From UBA1422 sp041859095 (GTDB lineage Bacteria > Bacillota > Clostridia > Peptostreptococcales > Anaerovoracaceae): 64,000 bases of DNA. Where the stretch lies: positions 1-64,000 of the forward strand of contig JBHEKY010000013.1 of the NCBI GenBank assembly GCA_041859095.1, in the 5' to 3' direction. Every line of letters starts with the position of its first letter. Position 1 is the first letter of the stretch. Both the position numbers and the translations under genes were made by a program. Positions 8,439 through 16,208 of the stretch are shown here, piece by piece. A model generated the notes under the pieces. The model did not search any database and was not told the DNA's origin. It was given only the letters and a program-made list of their open reading frames with translations.

Positions 8439-9032
8439 ATGGACATTTTACAAGCAATTACCAAAGAGTACGAAAAAAATGACATCCCTGCGTTTAATGT
8501 GGGAGATACCGTTAAGGTACACATTAAAATTAAAGAAGGCACAAGAGAAAGAATTCAAATTTTCGAAGGCTTTGTACTAAAAAGACAAAACGGCGGAATT
8601 ACTGAAACTTTCACAGTCAGAAGAATCGCTTCCGGCGTAGGCGTTGAAAAAACGTTCCCGCTCCATTCACCAAAAATCGACAAAATCGAGATCGTGAAGA
8701 AGGGCCGTGTCAGAAGAGCCAAGCTAAATTATATGCGTGAGCGTACAGGCAAGGCAGCGAAAATTAAGACAAGTGCAAACAGCGAGCAGATTTTAGCCGC
8801 TGAGAAGGCAGCAATTACTGCAAAAGCCGCAGAGGCAGCAGCAATCATCGCAGCAGAAGCCGCAGCAATCGCCGCCGCCGAAGCAGCAGCAATCGCCGCC
8901 GCCGAAGCAAAGGCAGCCGCAGAAGCAGCCGCTGAAGAAGCCGCCGCTGAAGCAGCGAAAGCGGAAGCAGAAGTCGCAGTTGAACCTGCAACCGAAGCCG
9001 AAGTGCCAGCTGAAGATAAAAAAGACGAGTAA
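8439..9032 (+). CDS. rplS: 50S ribosomal protein L19 with long alanine-rich C-terminal extension
   Basis: 197 aa against about 115 for ordinary L19. Residues 1 to about 112 are a normal L19, with VGDTVKVHIKIKEGTRERIQ, FEGFVLKRQNGG and the RRAKLNYMRERTGKAAK end. The remaining 85 or so residues are low-complexity, roughly half alanine with Glu, Lys and Ile, and end in an acidic PAEDKKDE. The tail contains three tandem 24-bp units (8838-8909). It would probably be helical and would project from the ribosome at the L14-L19 bridge region. The reading frame is uninterrupted, and the gene is followed by a strong terminator and the usual neighbours rbgA and rnhB, so the extension is a true part of the gene. 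Confidence 0.95.
   Translation: MDILQAITKEYEKNDIPAFNVGDTVKVHIKIKEGTRERIQIFEGFVLKRQNGGITETFTVRRIASGVGVEKTFPLHSPKIDKIEIVKKGRVRRAKLNYMRERTGKAAKIKTSANSEQILAAEKAAITAKAAEAAAIIAAEAAAIAAAEAAAIAAAEAKAAAEAAAEEAAAEAAKAEAEVAVEPATEAEVPAEDKKDE
8838..8909 (+). repeat. Three tandem 24-bp repeats within rplS
   Basis: Units at 8838-8861 (diverged), 8862-8885 and 8886-8909 (identical to each other) encode AAIIAAEA, AAIAAAEA and AAIAAAEA. Head-to-tail identity suggests recent expansion by slippage in the L19 tail. Confidence 0.9.
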
Positions 9033-9036
9033 GAGG

Positions 9037-9060
9037 AAGGGGCCGCAAAGGCCCCTTTTT
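9037..9060 (+). terminator. Strong intrinsic terminator after rplS
   Basis: AAGGGGCC and GGCCCCTT form an 8-bp GC-rich stem with loop GCAAA, followed by a T run. It lies directly behind the rplS stop, so rbgA is either read through at low level or has its own start. Confidence 0.9.
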
Positions 9061-9086
9061 GATATGACATAACGAAAGGAATTCCC

Positions 9087-9980
9087 ATGCTAGACAATAT
9101 CAACTGGTATCCGGGACATATGAAGAAAACCCGTGAACTGATTCAGGAAAACCTGAAGCTGGTTGACGTTGTCATTGAAGTGGTAGATGCAAGAATTCCG
9201 ATCTCCAGCCGAAACCCAATCATCGATGACTTGATTAAAGGGAAAGATCGAATTGTTGTTTTAAACAAGAGCGATTTGGCTGACAAGGAAGCTACCAGCC
9301 GCTGGTTGACATCTTTTCGCAAGAAAGGGTATCATGCTCTGGCATTGAATTCCATGCGTGGTGATGGGATTCGCGAACTCTTTCACTTATTAGAAAAAAT
9401 CAGAGCCGGCAAGAATGCGATTTCTTTGCGCAACAAGCCCTTTCGAATTATGATTGTTGGCGTACCAAACTCCGGCAAGTCTTCCCTGATTAACCGACTC
9501 ACCGGCAAAAAAAGTACACAGACTGGCGATAGACCGGGCGTGACCAAGGGAAAACAATGGCTGACTGTCAAGGCAGAAGGCGTCATGGGCACGTTCCAGT
9601 TATTAGATACCCCTGGAATCCTGTGGCCAAAGTTTGAAGATCCCAACGTGGGTATGAACCTGGCTTTTTGCGGTTCCATCAAAGATGAAATCATGGATCA
9701 GCCCAGCCTGGCGCTGGAACTCACCGCTGTTCTTTCGAATCGGTACCCTGCCCAGCTAAAGGAACGTTACAAGTTGGACGAAAGTCAAAATCTTGAAGAA
9801 ATGACACCATTAGAAATCATGGAGTCCATCGCATCCAAGCGTGGGTTTATTATGCCAGGCAAACAATACGATTATGAGCGTGCCGCACGGACACTTTTGG
9901 ATGAATTCCGTGGAGGCTTGATTGGAAAAATCACGCTAGAATCCGCAGAAACTACACATCAGGAGCAGTCAGAAGAATGA
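9087..9980 (+). CDS. rbgA: Ribosome biogenesis GTPase RbgA (YlqF)
   Basis: 297 aa. It is a circularly permuted GTPase: G4 (NKSD) lies near residue 60, ahead of G1 (GVPNSGKSS) near 130, then G3 (DTPG) near 175. The N-terminal signature INWYPGHMKKTRE is specific for the YlqF/RbgA/MTG1 group. In Bacillus, RbgA drives a late step of 50S subunit assembly. The gene sits between rplS and rnhB, as in B. subtilis, and its stop overlaps the rnhB start by four bases. Confidence 0.95.
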   Translation: MLDNINWYPGHMKKTRELIQENLKLVDVVIEVVDARIPISSRNPIIDDLIKGKDRIVVLNKSDLADKEATSRWLTSFRKKGYHALALNSMRGDGIRELFHLLEKIRAGKNAISLRNKPFRIMIVGVPNSGKSSLINRLTGKKSTQTGDRPGVTKGKQWLTVKAEGVMGTFQLLDTPGILWPKFEDPNVGMNLAFCGSIKDEIMDQPSLALELTAVLSNRYPAQLKERYKLDESQNLEEMTPLEIMESIASKRGFIMPGKQYDYERAARTLLDEFRGGLIGKITLESAETTHQEQSEE

Positions 9981-10627
9981 AAAAAGATGAACGGGAAGCT
10001 TTGTTAAGGCAGAAACTAATAGAAATGAAACGCTATGAGATGGCGCTTTACGACAAAGGCGCGATCTTTGTTGCCGGTGTGGACGAGGTTGGTCGAGGCC
10101 CTTTGGCAGGACCCGTTGTAGCGGCTTCGGTCATTTTGCCACCCGACTTTGATATCATTGGAATCGATGATTCAAAAAAACTTTCCGAGAAGAAGCGGAA
10201 TGAAATAGCGGTGTTGATTCGGGAATCCGCCATTGCATACGGCATTGGTATGTGCAACGAACGGGTCATAGACGAAATCAATATCCTTGAGGCCACCAAA
10301 CTAGCCATGAAAGAAGCCATCCACGAATCAGAAAAGATGCTGGGCTCTCATATTGACCACATTTTGCTGGACGCAGTGACACTTAGAGATTTGGAGCGAC
10401 CCCAAACCGCCATCATCCACGGAGATTGCCTCAGCGTTTCCATCGCGGCGGCTTCCATCATTGCCAAAGTCACCCGGGATGCCATGATGGCTGAGTACAG
10501 CTTGATGTACCCCCATTACTGTTTCGAGCAAAACAAAGGCTACGGCACCGAAGCCCACTATCGCGGTATCGATGAGCATGGCTTCTGCCAGATTCACCGT
10601 CGGTCCTTCCTCAAAAAATACCTATAA
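9977..10627 (+). CDS. rnhB: Ribonuclease HII
   Basis: 216 aa. It removes ribonucleotides from DNA and the RNA of RNA-DNA hybrids. The metal-binding residues are in VAGVDEVGRGPLAGPVVAA (Asp and Glu), LLDAVTL (Asp) and GDCLSVSIAAASIIAKVTRD (Asp). The start ATG overlaps the rbgA stop (ATGA), so the pair is translationally coupled. Length and domain content are those of a normal type II enzyme. Confidence 0.96.
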   Translation: MKKDEREALLRQKLIEMKRYEMALYDKGAIFVAGVDEVGRGPLAGPVVAASVILPPDFDIIGIDDSKKLSEKKRNEIAVLIRESAIAYGIGMCNERVIDEINILEATKLAMKEAIHESEKMLGSHIDHILLDAVTLRDLERPQTAIIHGDCLSVSIAAASIIAKVTRDAMMAEYSLMYPHYCFEQNKGYGTEAHYRGIDEHGFCQIHRRSFLKKYL

Positions 10628-10743
10628 AACCATTGACAACAACAAAAGATAGCCATAAATGGGTGTTCCTTAATATAACTCTTTCCCAACGCAAAAAAAT
10701 ATTATAAAATAGCATAAACAATCAACGAAACGAGGTGCTGATC

Positions 10744-11655
10744 ATGAAAGATTTTAGAGAAACATGTTTATCCGGCGCGCCGGTTTTTTTGGATGGGGCC
10801 ATGGGCACCTATATTCAACAAATGGGCGGAGATCTCTTTGGAGCCAAAAATAATCTGGACCATCCGGATTTGGTTCGGCGGGTTCACGAGGATTATATCG
10901 CGGCGGGTAGTCAGGTGATTACCACCAACACATTTTCCCTCAACGAAATATATATGGCTAAGAAGGCCTTTGAAGTGGCTAAAATGGAAATCTCGTTAAA
11001 TCGTGCAATGGAAATCGCCTGCGACGCAGCAGTAACCAAGAGTACGGTAGACAAAATCCATGTGCTGGGGGGCTTTGGTCCATGTGGCGAATTGTTCATG
11101 CGGGGTCGTTGCAAGAATTACGAAAATGAGCAGGTGGTAGCATCCTATATTGCGCAGGCCGAGACCATGTGCAACTACCCGATATCCGGATTTTTGTTGG
11201 AGACCTTTTTTGACCTGACCGAGTCTGGATTGGTGATAGAAGCCTGCAAAAAAGTGAATCCCAATTTGCCAATTATCATGAGCCTGACTTTCGCAACAGC
11301 CAACAAAGGTGGGGCAACCCTTATGGGCAACCGCTCAGCTCAGATTGCAGAGTGGGCCAATGAAAACGACATCTTCGCAGTAGGTGCCAATTGCGGCGAC
11401 TTGACACCGTTCCAATATGCAGAGATTATCAGAGAATACAAAGGAGCCACAACCAAACCGCTTTTCATTGAGCCCAATGCAGGAATGCCGGTATTAGATT
11501 CTGATGGAGAGGCCCATTACCCCATGAAAGCACAGGAGTTTGCGGACCAAATGCTGGAGTGTTATCGGGCAGGCGCTACGATATTAGGCGGTTGCTGCGG
11601 CACCGACCCCAGTCACATCAAGGCGTTGATTGAGAAGATTGGCAAAGAGGCTTAA
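10744..11655 (+). CDS. Homocysteine S-methyltransferase-family protein
   Basis: 303 aa from the ATG at 10744, preceded by GAGGTG; an in-frame GTG at 10735 overlaps that RBS and is disfavoured. It is a single (beta-alpha)8 barrel equal to the N-terminal domain of MetH. The FLDGAMGTYIQ start motif and the zinc ligands Cys in GANCGD and Cys-Cys in GGCCGTDP are all present. No cobalamin-binding or reactivation domain follows. The family moves a methyl group to homocysteine from methyl-THF (via a separate corrinoid protein) or from S-methylmethionine. Its place directly ahead of fhs-fchA-folD suggests a link with folate-borne methyl groups, but the donor cannot be read from sequence. Confidence 0.85.
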   Translation: MKDFRETCLSGAPVFLDGAMGTYIQQMGGDLFGAKNNLDHPDLVRRVHEDYIAAGSQVITTNTFSLNEIYMAKKAFEVAKMEISLNRAMEIACDAAVTKSTVDKIHVLGGFGPCGELFMRGRCKNYENEQVVASYIAQAETMCNYPISGFLLETFFDLTESGLVIEACKKVNPNLPIIMSLTFATANKGGATLMGNRSAQIAEWANENDIFAVGANCGDLTPFQYAEIIREYKGATTKPLFIEPNAGMPVLDSDGEAHYPMKAQEFADQMLECYRAGATILGGCCGTDPSHIKALIEKIGKEA

Positions 11656-11721
11656 GGAAACGAAATATTGATACAAAAACGAAGCACTATAATCAGTTGT
11701 TCATATCGGAGGAAAAGCAAT

Positions 11722-13398
11722 ATGACATTCAAATCAGACATCGAAATCGCACAGGCCACCAAACTGGAAGACATCCGGGTCATCGCGCAGCGGGCAGCCA
11801 TTGATGAGAAGTATCTGGAACTTTATGGGAACCACAAAGCAAAGATTGATTTTAACATCCTTAGTGAAAAGAAGGACACGCCCGACGGGAAACTGATTTT
11901 GGTGACGGCCATTACGCCGACTCCTGCGGGGGAAGGTAAGACAACAACAACAGTGGGGCTTTCCGATGGCTTGAACAAAATTGGCAAAAAAGTCTTTGTT
12001 GCGTTGCGGGAACCTTCGTTGGGACCGGTGTTTGGTGTCAAAGGCGGTGCTGCGGGTGGCGGATATGCTCAAGTAGTGCCGATGGAAGACATAAACCTTC
12101 ACTTTACAGGAGATTTTCATGCCATCGGTGCAGCGAACAACCTGTTGGCTGCCATGCTGGACAACCACATTCATCAGGGAAATGTCCTGGGCATTGACAA
12201 CCGCAAGATTAGCTGGCGTCGTGCTATGGATATGAATGATAGACAGCTTCGGAATATTGTTGACGGTTTGGGTGGAAAGGCTCATGGCGTGGTGCGGGAA
12301 GATGGATTTGACATTACCGTTGCCAGCGAAGTCATGGCAATTTTGTGCCTTTCCAAGGACATTGACGATATGAAAGAACGAATCGCCAAAATCATCGTTG
12401 GATACACCTATGACAATAAACCGGTGACAGCAGCTGATTTGAAAGCACAGGGGGCAATGGCCGCGCTTTTAAAAGATGCCTTGAAACCCAACCTGGTTCA
12501 GACATTGGAACAAACCCCGGCATTTATACACGGGGGACCTTTCGCAAATATCGCTCACGGATGCAACTCCATAATGGCAACACGCACCGCACTGAAGTTG
12601 GCGGACTACGTTGTCACGGAAGCTGGATTTGGCGCTGATCTTGGTGCCGAAAAGTTCCTAGACATTAAATGTAGAATGGCGGACCTAAAACCTTCTGCTG
12701 TGGTCATCGTTGCATCTGTCCGTGCACTGAAACATCACGGAGGGGTTGCGAAAGCTGACTTGCAAACCGAAAACCTGACAGCGCTGGAGCTGGGTTTACC
12801 CAATCTATTGCGCCATGTTGAAAATATTACACGTGAATTCAAGCTGCCAGCGGTAGTAGCCATCAACGCATTCCCCACCGATACTCAGGCGGAACTGGAT
12901 TTGGTGGAAGCCAGATGCAAGGAACTGGGCGTAAATGTTGCCCTCAGTGAAGTTTGGGCAAAAGGTGGAGAAGGCGGCAAAGCACTGGCTGAAGAAGTGG
13001 TCAGACTTTGCGAAAAGCCAAACGAATTTACGCAGATTTATTCTCTGGATTTGTCCATTGAAGACAAAATCCGCGCGATTGCTACAAAGATTTATCGAGC
13101 CGGGGATGTGAACTTTCTACCAGCCGCGGCCACTCAACTTAAGCAGTTGGAAGATTTAGGTTTCGGCCACCTTCCCATCTGTATGGCCAAAACCCAATAC
13201 AGTTTTTCAGATGATGCGGCTCTGCGAGGCGCTCCGTCCGGATTCATCCTGACTGTACGCAACCTCAAGGTATCTGCTGGCGCTGGGTTCATCGTTGCCC
13301 TTACAGGAGACATTATGACCATGCCCGGTTTGCCAAAAGTTCCATCCGCAGAACACATTGACGTTGACAGCACTGGAAAAATTTCAGGACTGTTTTAA
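11722..13398 (+). CDS. fhs: Formate-tetrahydrofolate ligase
   Basis: 558 aa from the ATG at 11722, chosen for its CGGAGGA ribosome binding site; the in-frame upstream start (11668) adds a non-conserved stretch. It makes 10-formyl-THF from formate, THF and ATP, or runs in reverse to gain ATP. The P-loop TPTPAGEGKTTTTVGL and the segments EPSLGPVFGVKGGAAGGGYAQ (abbreviated family core) and VTEAGFGADLGAEKF are typical. It is the first dedicated enzyme of the methyl branch of the Wood-Ljungdahl pathway and is also used by purine and glycine fermenters. It forms an operon with fchA (11 bases on) and folD. A TATAAT box at 11688-11693 may be an internal promoter. Confidence 0.97.
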   Translation: MTFKSDIEIAQATKLEDIRVIAQRAAIDEKYLELYGNHKAKIDFNILSEKKDTPDGKLILVTAITPTPAGEGKTTTTVGLSDGLNKIGKKVFVALREPSLGPVFGVKGGAAGGGYAQVVPMEDINLHFTGDFHAIGAANNLLAAMLDNHIHQGNVLGIDNRKISWRRAMDMNDRQLRNIVDGLGGKAHGVVREDGFDITVASEVMAILCLSKDIDDMKERIAKIIVGYTYDNKPVTAADLKAQGAMAALLKDALKPNLVQTLEQTPAFIHGGPFANIAHGCNSIMATRTALKLADYVVTEAGFGADLGAEKFLDIKCRMADLKPSAVVIVASVRALKHHGGVAKADLQTENLTALELGLPNLLRHVENITREFKLPAVVAINAFPTDTQAELDLVEARCKELGVNVALSEVWAKGGEGGKALAEEVVRLCEKPNEFTQIYSLDLSIEDKIRAIATKIYRAGDVNFLPAAATQLKQLEDLGFGHLPICMAKTQYSFSDDAALRGAPSGFILTVRNLKVSAGAGFIVALTGDIMTMPGLPKVPSAEHIDVDSTGKISGLF

Positions 13399-13408
13399 GG
13401 AGAATATC

Positions 13409-14035
13409 ATGAGCACTACTCGAATGACTCAGTTGCCTTGCGAGGAATTCGTAGAAATTCTGGCTGGCAAAAATCCGGTTCCCGGCGGCGGAGGCGCTTC
13501 CGCGCTAGCCGGTGCAATTGGTACTGCATTAGGACACATGGTCGGATCCTTGACCTTAGGCAAAAAGAAATATGCGGATGTGGAGTCGGATATCCAGGCA
13601 CTCAACGATGGCGCTAAGGCCATTGAAGCCCTTCTTTTGGACTTGGTGGAGCGAGATGCAGAAGCGTTTGCACCGCTAGCAGAGGCATATCAACATCCGG
13701 ACGACATAGAAACTATGGAAAAGTGCCTTCTGGACGCCACAATGGTACCCATGGAAATTATGAATCAGTGTTGTCGGGCCATTGAGCTTTTGCAGGCATA
13801 CAGTAGGAAAGGTAGCCGGATGGCCATCAGCGATGCCGGTGCGGGCGCGGCGATTTTGAGTGGTGCGGTGAAAGCCGCTAGTCTGAATGTGTTCATCAAT
13901 ACCTCTTCCATGAGGGATAAGACCAAGGCTGCTGTACTAAATGCCGAGTCCGAGGCTATGCTCAAAGAGTATAGCGCTCTGGCGGACGAAATTTTCTTGA
14001 CTGTCAAAACCACCCTGGGTGGGCTTTCCAAATAA
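13409..14035 (+). CDS. fchA: Methenyltetrahydrofolate cyclohydrolase, FchA type
   Basis: 208 aa from the ATG at 13409, which has AAGGAG directly upstream; the longer open frame begins inside fhs. It belongs to the formiminotransferase-cyclodeaminase family, recognisable by PVPGGGGASALAGAIGTALG near the N terminus and a mostly helical body. It would hydrolyse 5,10-methenyl-THF to 10-formyl-THF, or the reverse, between Fhs and FolD. FolD often has this activity as well, so having both fchA and folD is the arrangement seen in acetogens and some amino-acid-fermenting clostridia. Confidence 0.88.
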   Translation: MSTTRMTQLPCEEFVEILAGKNPVPGGGGASALAGAIGTALGHMVGSLTLGKKKYADVESDIQALNDGAKAIEALLLDLVERDAEAFAPLAEAYQHPDDIETMEKCLLDATMVPMEIMNQCCRAIELLQAYSRKGSRMAISDAGAGAAILSGAVKAASLNVFINTSSMRDKTKAAVLNAESEAMLKEYSALADEIFLTVKTTLGGLSK

Positions 14036-14045
14036 AGGAGATGAA

Positions 14046-14906
14046 ATGGCACGGATATTAAAAGGCAAAGAGGTTGCAGATAGATTGAATCAAGATAGCG
14101 CTGCCGCCATCTTAGCCCTCAAAGACCAAAAGACAAATCCCACACTGGCATTGGTACGAGTTGGTAACAACTCGGATGATTTGGCATATGAAGCCAGTAT
14201 CATCAAGAAAGCACAGAGTATGGGTATTCAAATACTTGGATGCGACTTGGCGCAGGATGTGGAACAGAAGGAATTGGAATCCCATATCAAGGGCTTCAAT
14301 CAAGACCCATATGTTCATGGCATCCTACTATTTCGACCCCTACCAGCACACATGGACGAGCAAGCTGTCCTCAATATAATTGATTCCGACAAAGACGTCG
14401 ATGGGGTGTCGGATGTTTCCATGGGCAAAGTGTATGCGGGGAGTCGGGATGGCTTTGGCCCTTGCACTGCAGAAGCGGTGATGGCAATCCTGAAGCATTA
14501 TGGAATTCCATTACAAGGAAAAAGAGCCGTAGTTCTGGGCAGAAGCCTGGTAATCGGCAAACCAGTCGCCATGATGATGTTGACTCAAAACGCGACCGTG
14601 ACCTTGTGCCATAGTAAAACCGAGGACTTGGCAACGGAGTGCAAGCGAGGGGACATCCTCGTCGCAGCCGTAGGTAAAACAAACATGGTGGACGCCTCAT
14701 TTGTCCATCAAAAACAGGTAGTAATCGACGTTGGCATCAATGTGGATAATTCCGGGAAACTTACCGGAGATGTAAATTATGACGTCGTGGAACCTTTGGT
14801 TTCTGTAATCACACCGGTACCCGGAGGGGTGGGAACTGTAACAACTGCTATTCTGATGCATCATGTGATTCGAAGCGCCCAAAGACAGGCAGAAATGATA
14901 AGATAG
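14046..14906 (+). CDS. folD: Methylenetetrahydrofolate dehydrogenase / cyclohydrolase
   Basis: 286 aa from the ATG at 14046, with AAAGGAG upstream. It oxidises 5,10-methylene-THF to methenyl-THF with NAD(P)+ and may hydrolyse it to formyl-THF. The substrate region VHGILLFRPLPAHMDE (the family consensus has GILVQLPLP) and the cofactor motif VLGRSLVIGKPVA, with downstream ITPVPGGVGTVT, are clear. The family consensus lysine of a YxxxK motif is not visible: the sequence at that position reads YEASIIKKA. The third gene of the fhs-fchA-folD block. Confidence 0.94.
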   Translation: MARILKGKEVADRLNQDSAAAILALKDQKTNPTLALVRVGNNSDDLAYEASIIKKAQSMGIQILGCDLAQDVEQKELESHIKGFNQDPYVHGILLFRPLPAHMDEQAVLNIIDSDKDVDGVSDVSMGKVYAGSRDGFGPCTAEAVMAILKHYGIPLQGKRAVVLGRSLVIGKPVAMMMLTQNATVTLCHSKTEDLATECKRGDILVAAVGKTNMVDASFVHQKQVVIDVGINVDNSGKLTGDVNYDVVEPLVSVITPVPGGVGTVTTAILMHHVIRSAQRQAEMIR

Positions 14907-14937
14907 GCTAAGGAAGCAATAAGATAGGAAAACAATT

Positions 14938-15684
14938 ATGGAGTATAACAAAGGTGAACGTCCGACCCATGAGGAAATGGGATTTGCTAATCTGGACAAA
15001 TACAGACCTGTGAGAACCGGTGCGCCGGAAGCGGTTTTTTGCCCTGGTAAGACGCCCCTTCAAGTGGGTGAAATTCTGGCGGAATTGAGCCTGATGCATC
15101 CTGATGAAAACATCATGGCAACCCGCGCCACCCCCGAAGATTTTCGTGTGGCATCGGGACTGGTTCCGGAAGCGGTTTATGATCCGGTTGCCAAAATCAT
15201 TGCGGTGGTTCGCAGAATAAGCCCGGCCGTAGCTGATGCCCAAAATTGGGCACAAGCCATAGACCAGGATCGAACAAAAAAATATCGCGGGATTATTGCC
15301 GTTGTATCAGCCGGAACCGCTGATATTCCAGTTGCAGAAGAAGCCGCAGTGACTGCGGAACTGTTGGGCAATCCTGTGGACCGGATTTATGATGTAGGTG
15401 TTGCGGGAATTCATCGGCTCTTTGATAAACTGGATCGGATTCGCGATGCCAATGTTATCATCGTAGTTGCGGGCATGGAAGCCGCCATCGCAAGTGTTGT
15501 GGGAGGACTCGTCAGCAGACCTGTCATTGCAGTTCCTACCCATATCGGTTATGGCTCAAGCTTTGAAGGGTTGACCGCACTCCTATCCATGCTCAACAGC
15601 TGTGCCAATGGAATCGGGGTTGTAAACATTGACAACGGCTACGGCGCCGCATGCCTGGCTTCCAAAATCAACAAAACCGAGTAA
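14938..15684 (+). CDS. larB: LarB, nickel-pincer cofactor biosynthesis carboxylase/hydrolase
   Basis: 248 aa. LarB carboxylates and hydrolyses nicotinic acid adenine dinucleotide to pyridinium-3,5-biscarboxylate mononucleotide, the first step to the Ni-pincer cofactor of lactate racemase-type enzymes. The C-terminal PurE-like domain is clear: VVSAGTADIPVAEEA, DVGVAGIHR, VVAGMEAAIASVVGG, and the end LNSCANGIGVVNIDNGYGA, whose cysteine corresponds to the residue that bonds the NaAD ring in characterised LarB. No larA or larE lies in the window, while a LarC homologue lies 4.6 kb downstream beyond an arsenic operon. It ends the one-carbon run, 31 bases after folD. Confidence 0.9.
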   Translation: MEYNKGERPTHEEMGFANLDKYRPVRTGAPEAVFCPGKTPLQVGEILAELSLMHPDENIMATRATPEDFRVASGLVPEAVYDPVAKIIAVVRRISPAVADAQNWAQAIDQDRTKKYRGIIAVVSAGTADIPVAEEAAVTAELLGNPVDRIYDVGVAGIHRLFDKLDRIRDANVIIVVAGMEAAIASVVGGLVSRPVIAVPTHIGYGSSFEGLTALLSMLNSCANGIGVVNIDNGYGAACLASKINKTE

Positions 15685-15751
15685 ACTCTTGAAACTAAAT
15701 AAAAAAGAGCGAAACCATTGAACAAGTAGCGGACCCACAACAAGAAAACAG

Positions 15752-15793
15752 AAGCTATCCAGATCGAAAAAAATCGATTTTGGATAGCTTTTT
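15752..15793 (+). terminator. Intrinsic terminator between larB and arsR
   Basis: AAGCTATCC (15752-15760) pairs with GGATAGCTT (15782-15790). The stem continues through ATCGA/TCGAT around an A-rich loop and ends in TTT. It separates the one-carbon/larB run from the arsenic operon and overlaps the start of its promoter region. Confidence 0.8.
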
Positions 15794-15797
15794 CATA

Positions 15798-15826
15798 TTG
15801 ACATACATCTATATGTGTGGTAATCT
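15798..15826 (+). promoter_or_regulatory. Promoter of the arsenic operon
   Basis: A perfect -35 TTGACA (15798-15803) is followed 17 bases on by TAATCT, strengthened by an extended TG-G just before it. It is the only good promoter ahead of arsR and is embedded between two dyads. Confidence 0.65.
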
Positions 15827-15855
15827 GAACATGTCAGATAGATACACGTCTATCT
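15801..15855. promoter_or_regulatory. Two ArsR operator-like dyads
   Basis: Dyad 1: ACATA (15801-15805) and TATGT (15812-15816), 6-base spacer, overlapping the -35. Dyad 2: AGATAGA (15836-15842) and TCTATCT (15849-15855), a perfect 7-bp repeat, also with a 6-base spacer, lying just downstream of the transcription start. This is the layout expected for autorepression by the ArsR protein encoded 36 bases further on. Confidence 0.6.
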
Positions 15856-15890
15856 ATAAACACCGCCTCAATCGGGCGAAAGGAGTTATT

Positions 15891-16208
15891 ATGAATCATC
15901 AGCTATTCGCACGAATCAGTAAGGCTTTGTCGGATCCCAACCGTCTGCAAATCATACAAATGATTACAGACCAGGAACGCTGTGCCTGCAAACTGTTGGA
16001 GCATTTTAATATTACCCAACCTACCTTATCACATCATATCCGTATTCTGTCAGATTGCAGCTTAATCAAAACGCGCAAGGACGGGAAATGGTCCCATTAT
16101 TCAATGAATATGGAAACCATGGAGGAATATATGAACTATGTTAACACACTGTATATCGCAGCGTTGGCATCCGCAGAGAGCAAAGGAGACTGCAATTGCT
16201 TATCTTAG
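15891..16208 (+). CDS. arsR: ArsR-family metalloregulatory repressor
   Basis: 105 aa from the ATG at 15891, which has AAGGAG at a good distance; longer in-frame starts would read through the promoter and operator. It is a winged-helix repressor of the ArsR/SmtB group. The recognition region is ITQPTLSHHIRILSDCSLIKTRKDG, and the metal-responsive motif ERCACKLLEHF carries the ELCVCDLL-type CxC pair that binds arsenite in ArsR. A third cysteine-rich tail, DCNCLS, ends the protein and could add ligands. It should repress the five-gene operon and dissociate with As(III). Its end overlaps the next gene by 13 bases. Confidence 0.92.
   Translation: MNHQLFARISKALSDPNRLQIIQMITDQERCACKLLEHFNITQPTLSHHIRILSDCSLIKTRKDGKWSHYSMNMETMEEYMNYVNTLYIAALASAESKGDCNCLS

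Noticed and set aside
8729..9103. Minus-strand 124-aa alanine/serine-rich frame opposite rplS
   Set aside because: It is the complement of the GC-rich repeat tail of L19; no ribosome binding site or family resemblance.
10628..10743. TTGACA at 10633 as promoter of the one-carbon operon
   Set aside because: The base group 17 bases downstream (TAAATG) is a poor -10, and the other A/T-rich boxes nearby lack a partner -35; a promoter is likely here but I cannot place it.
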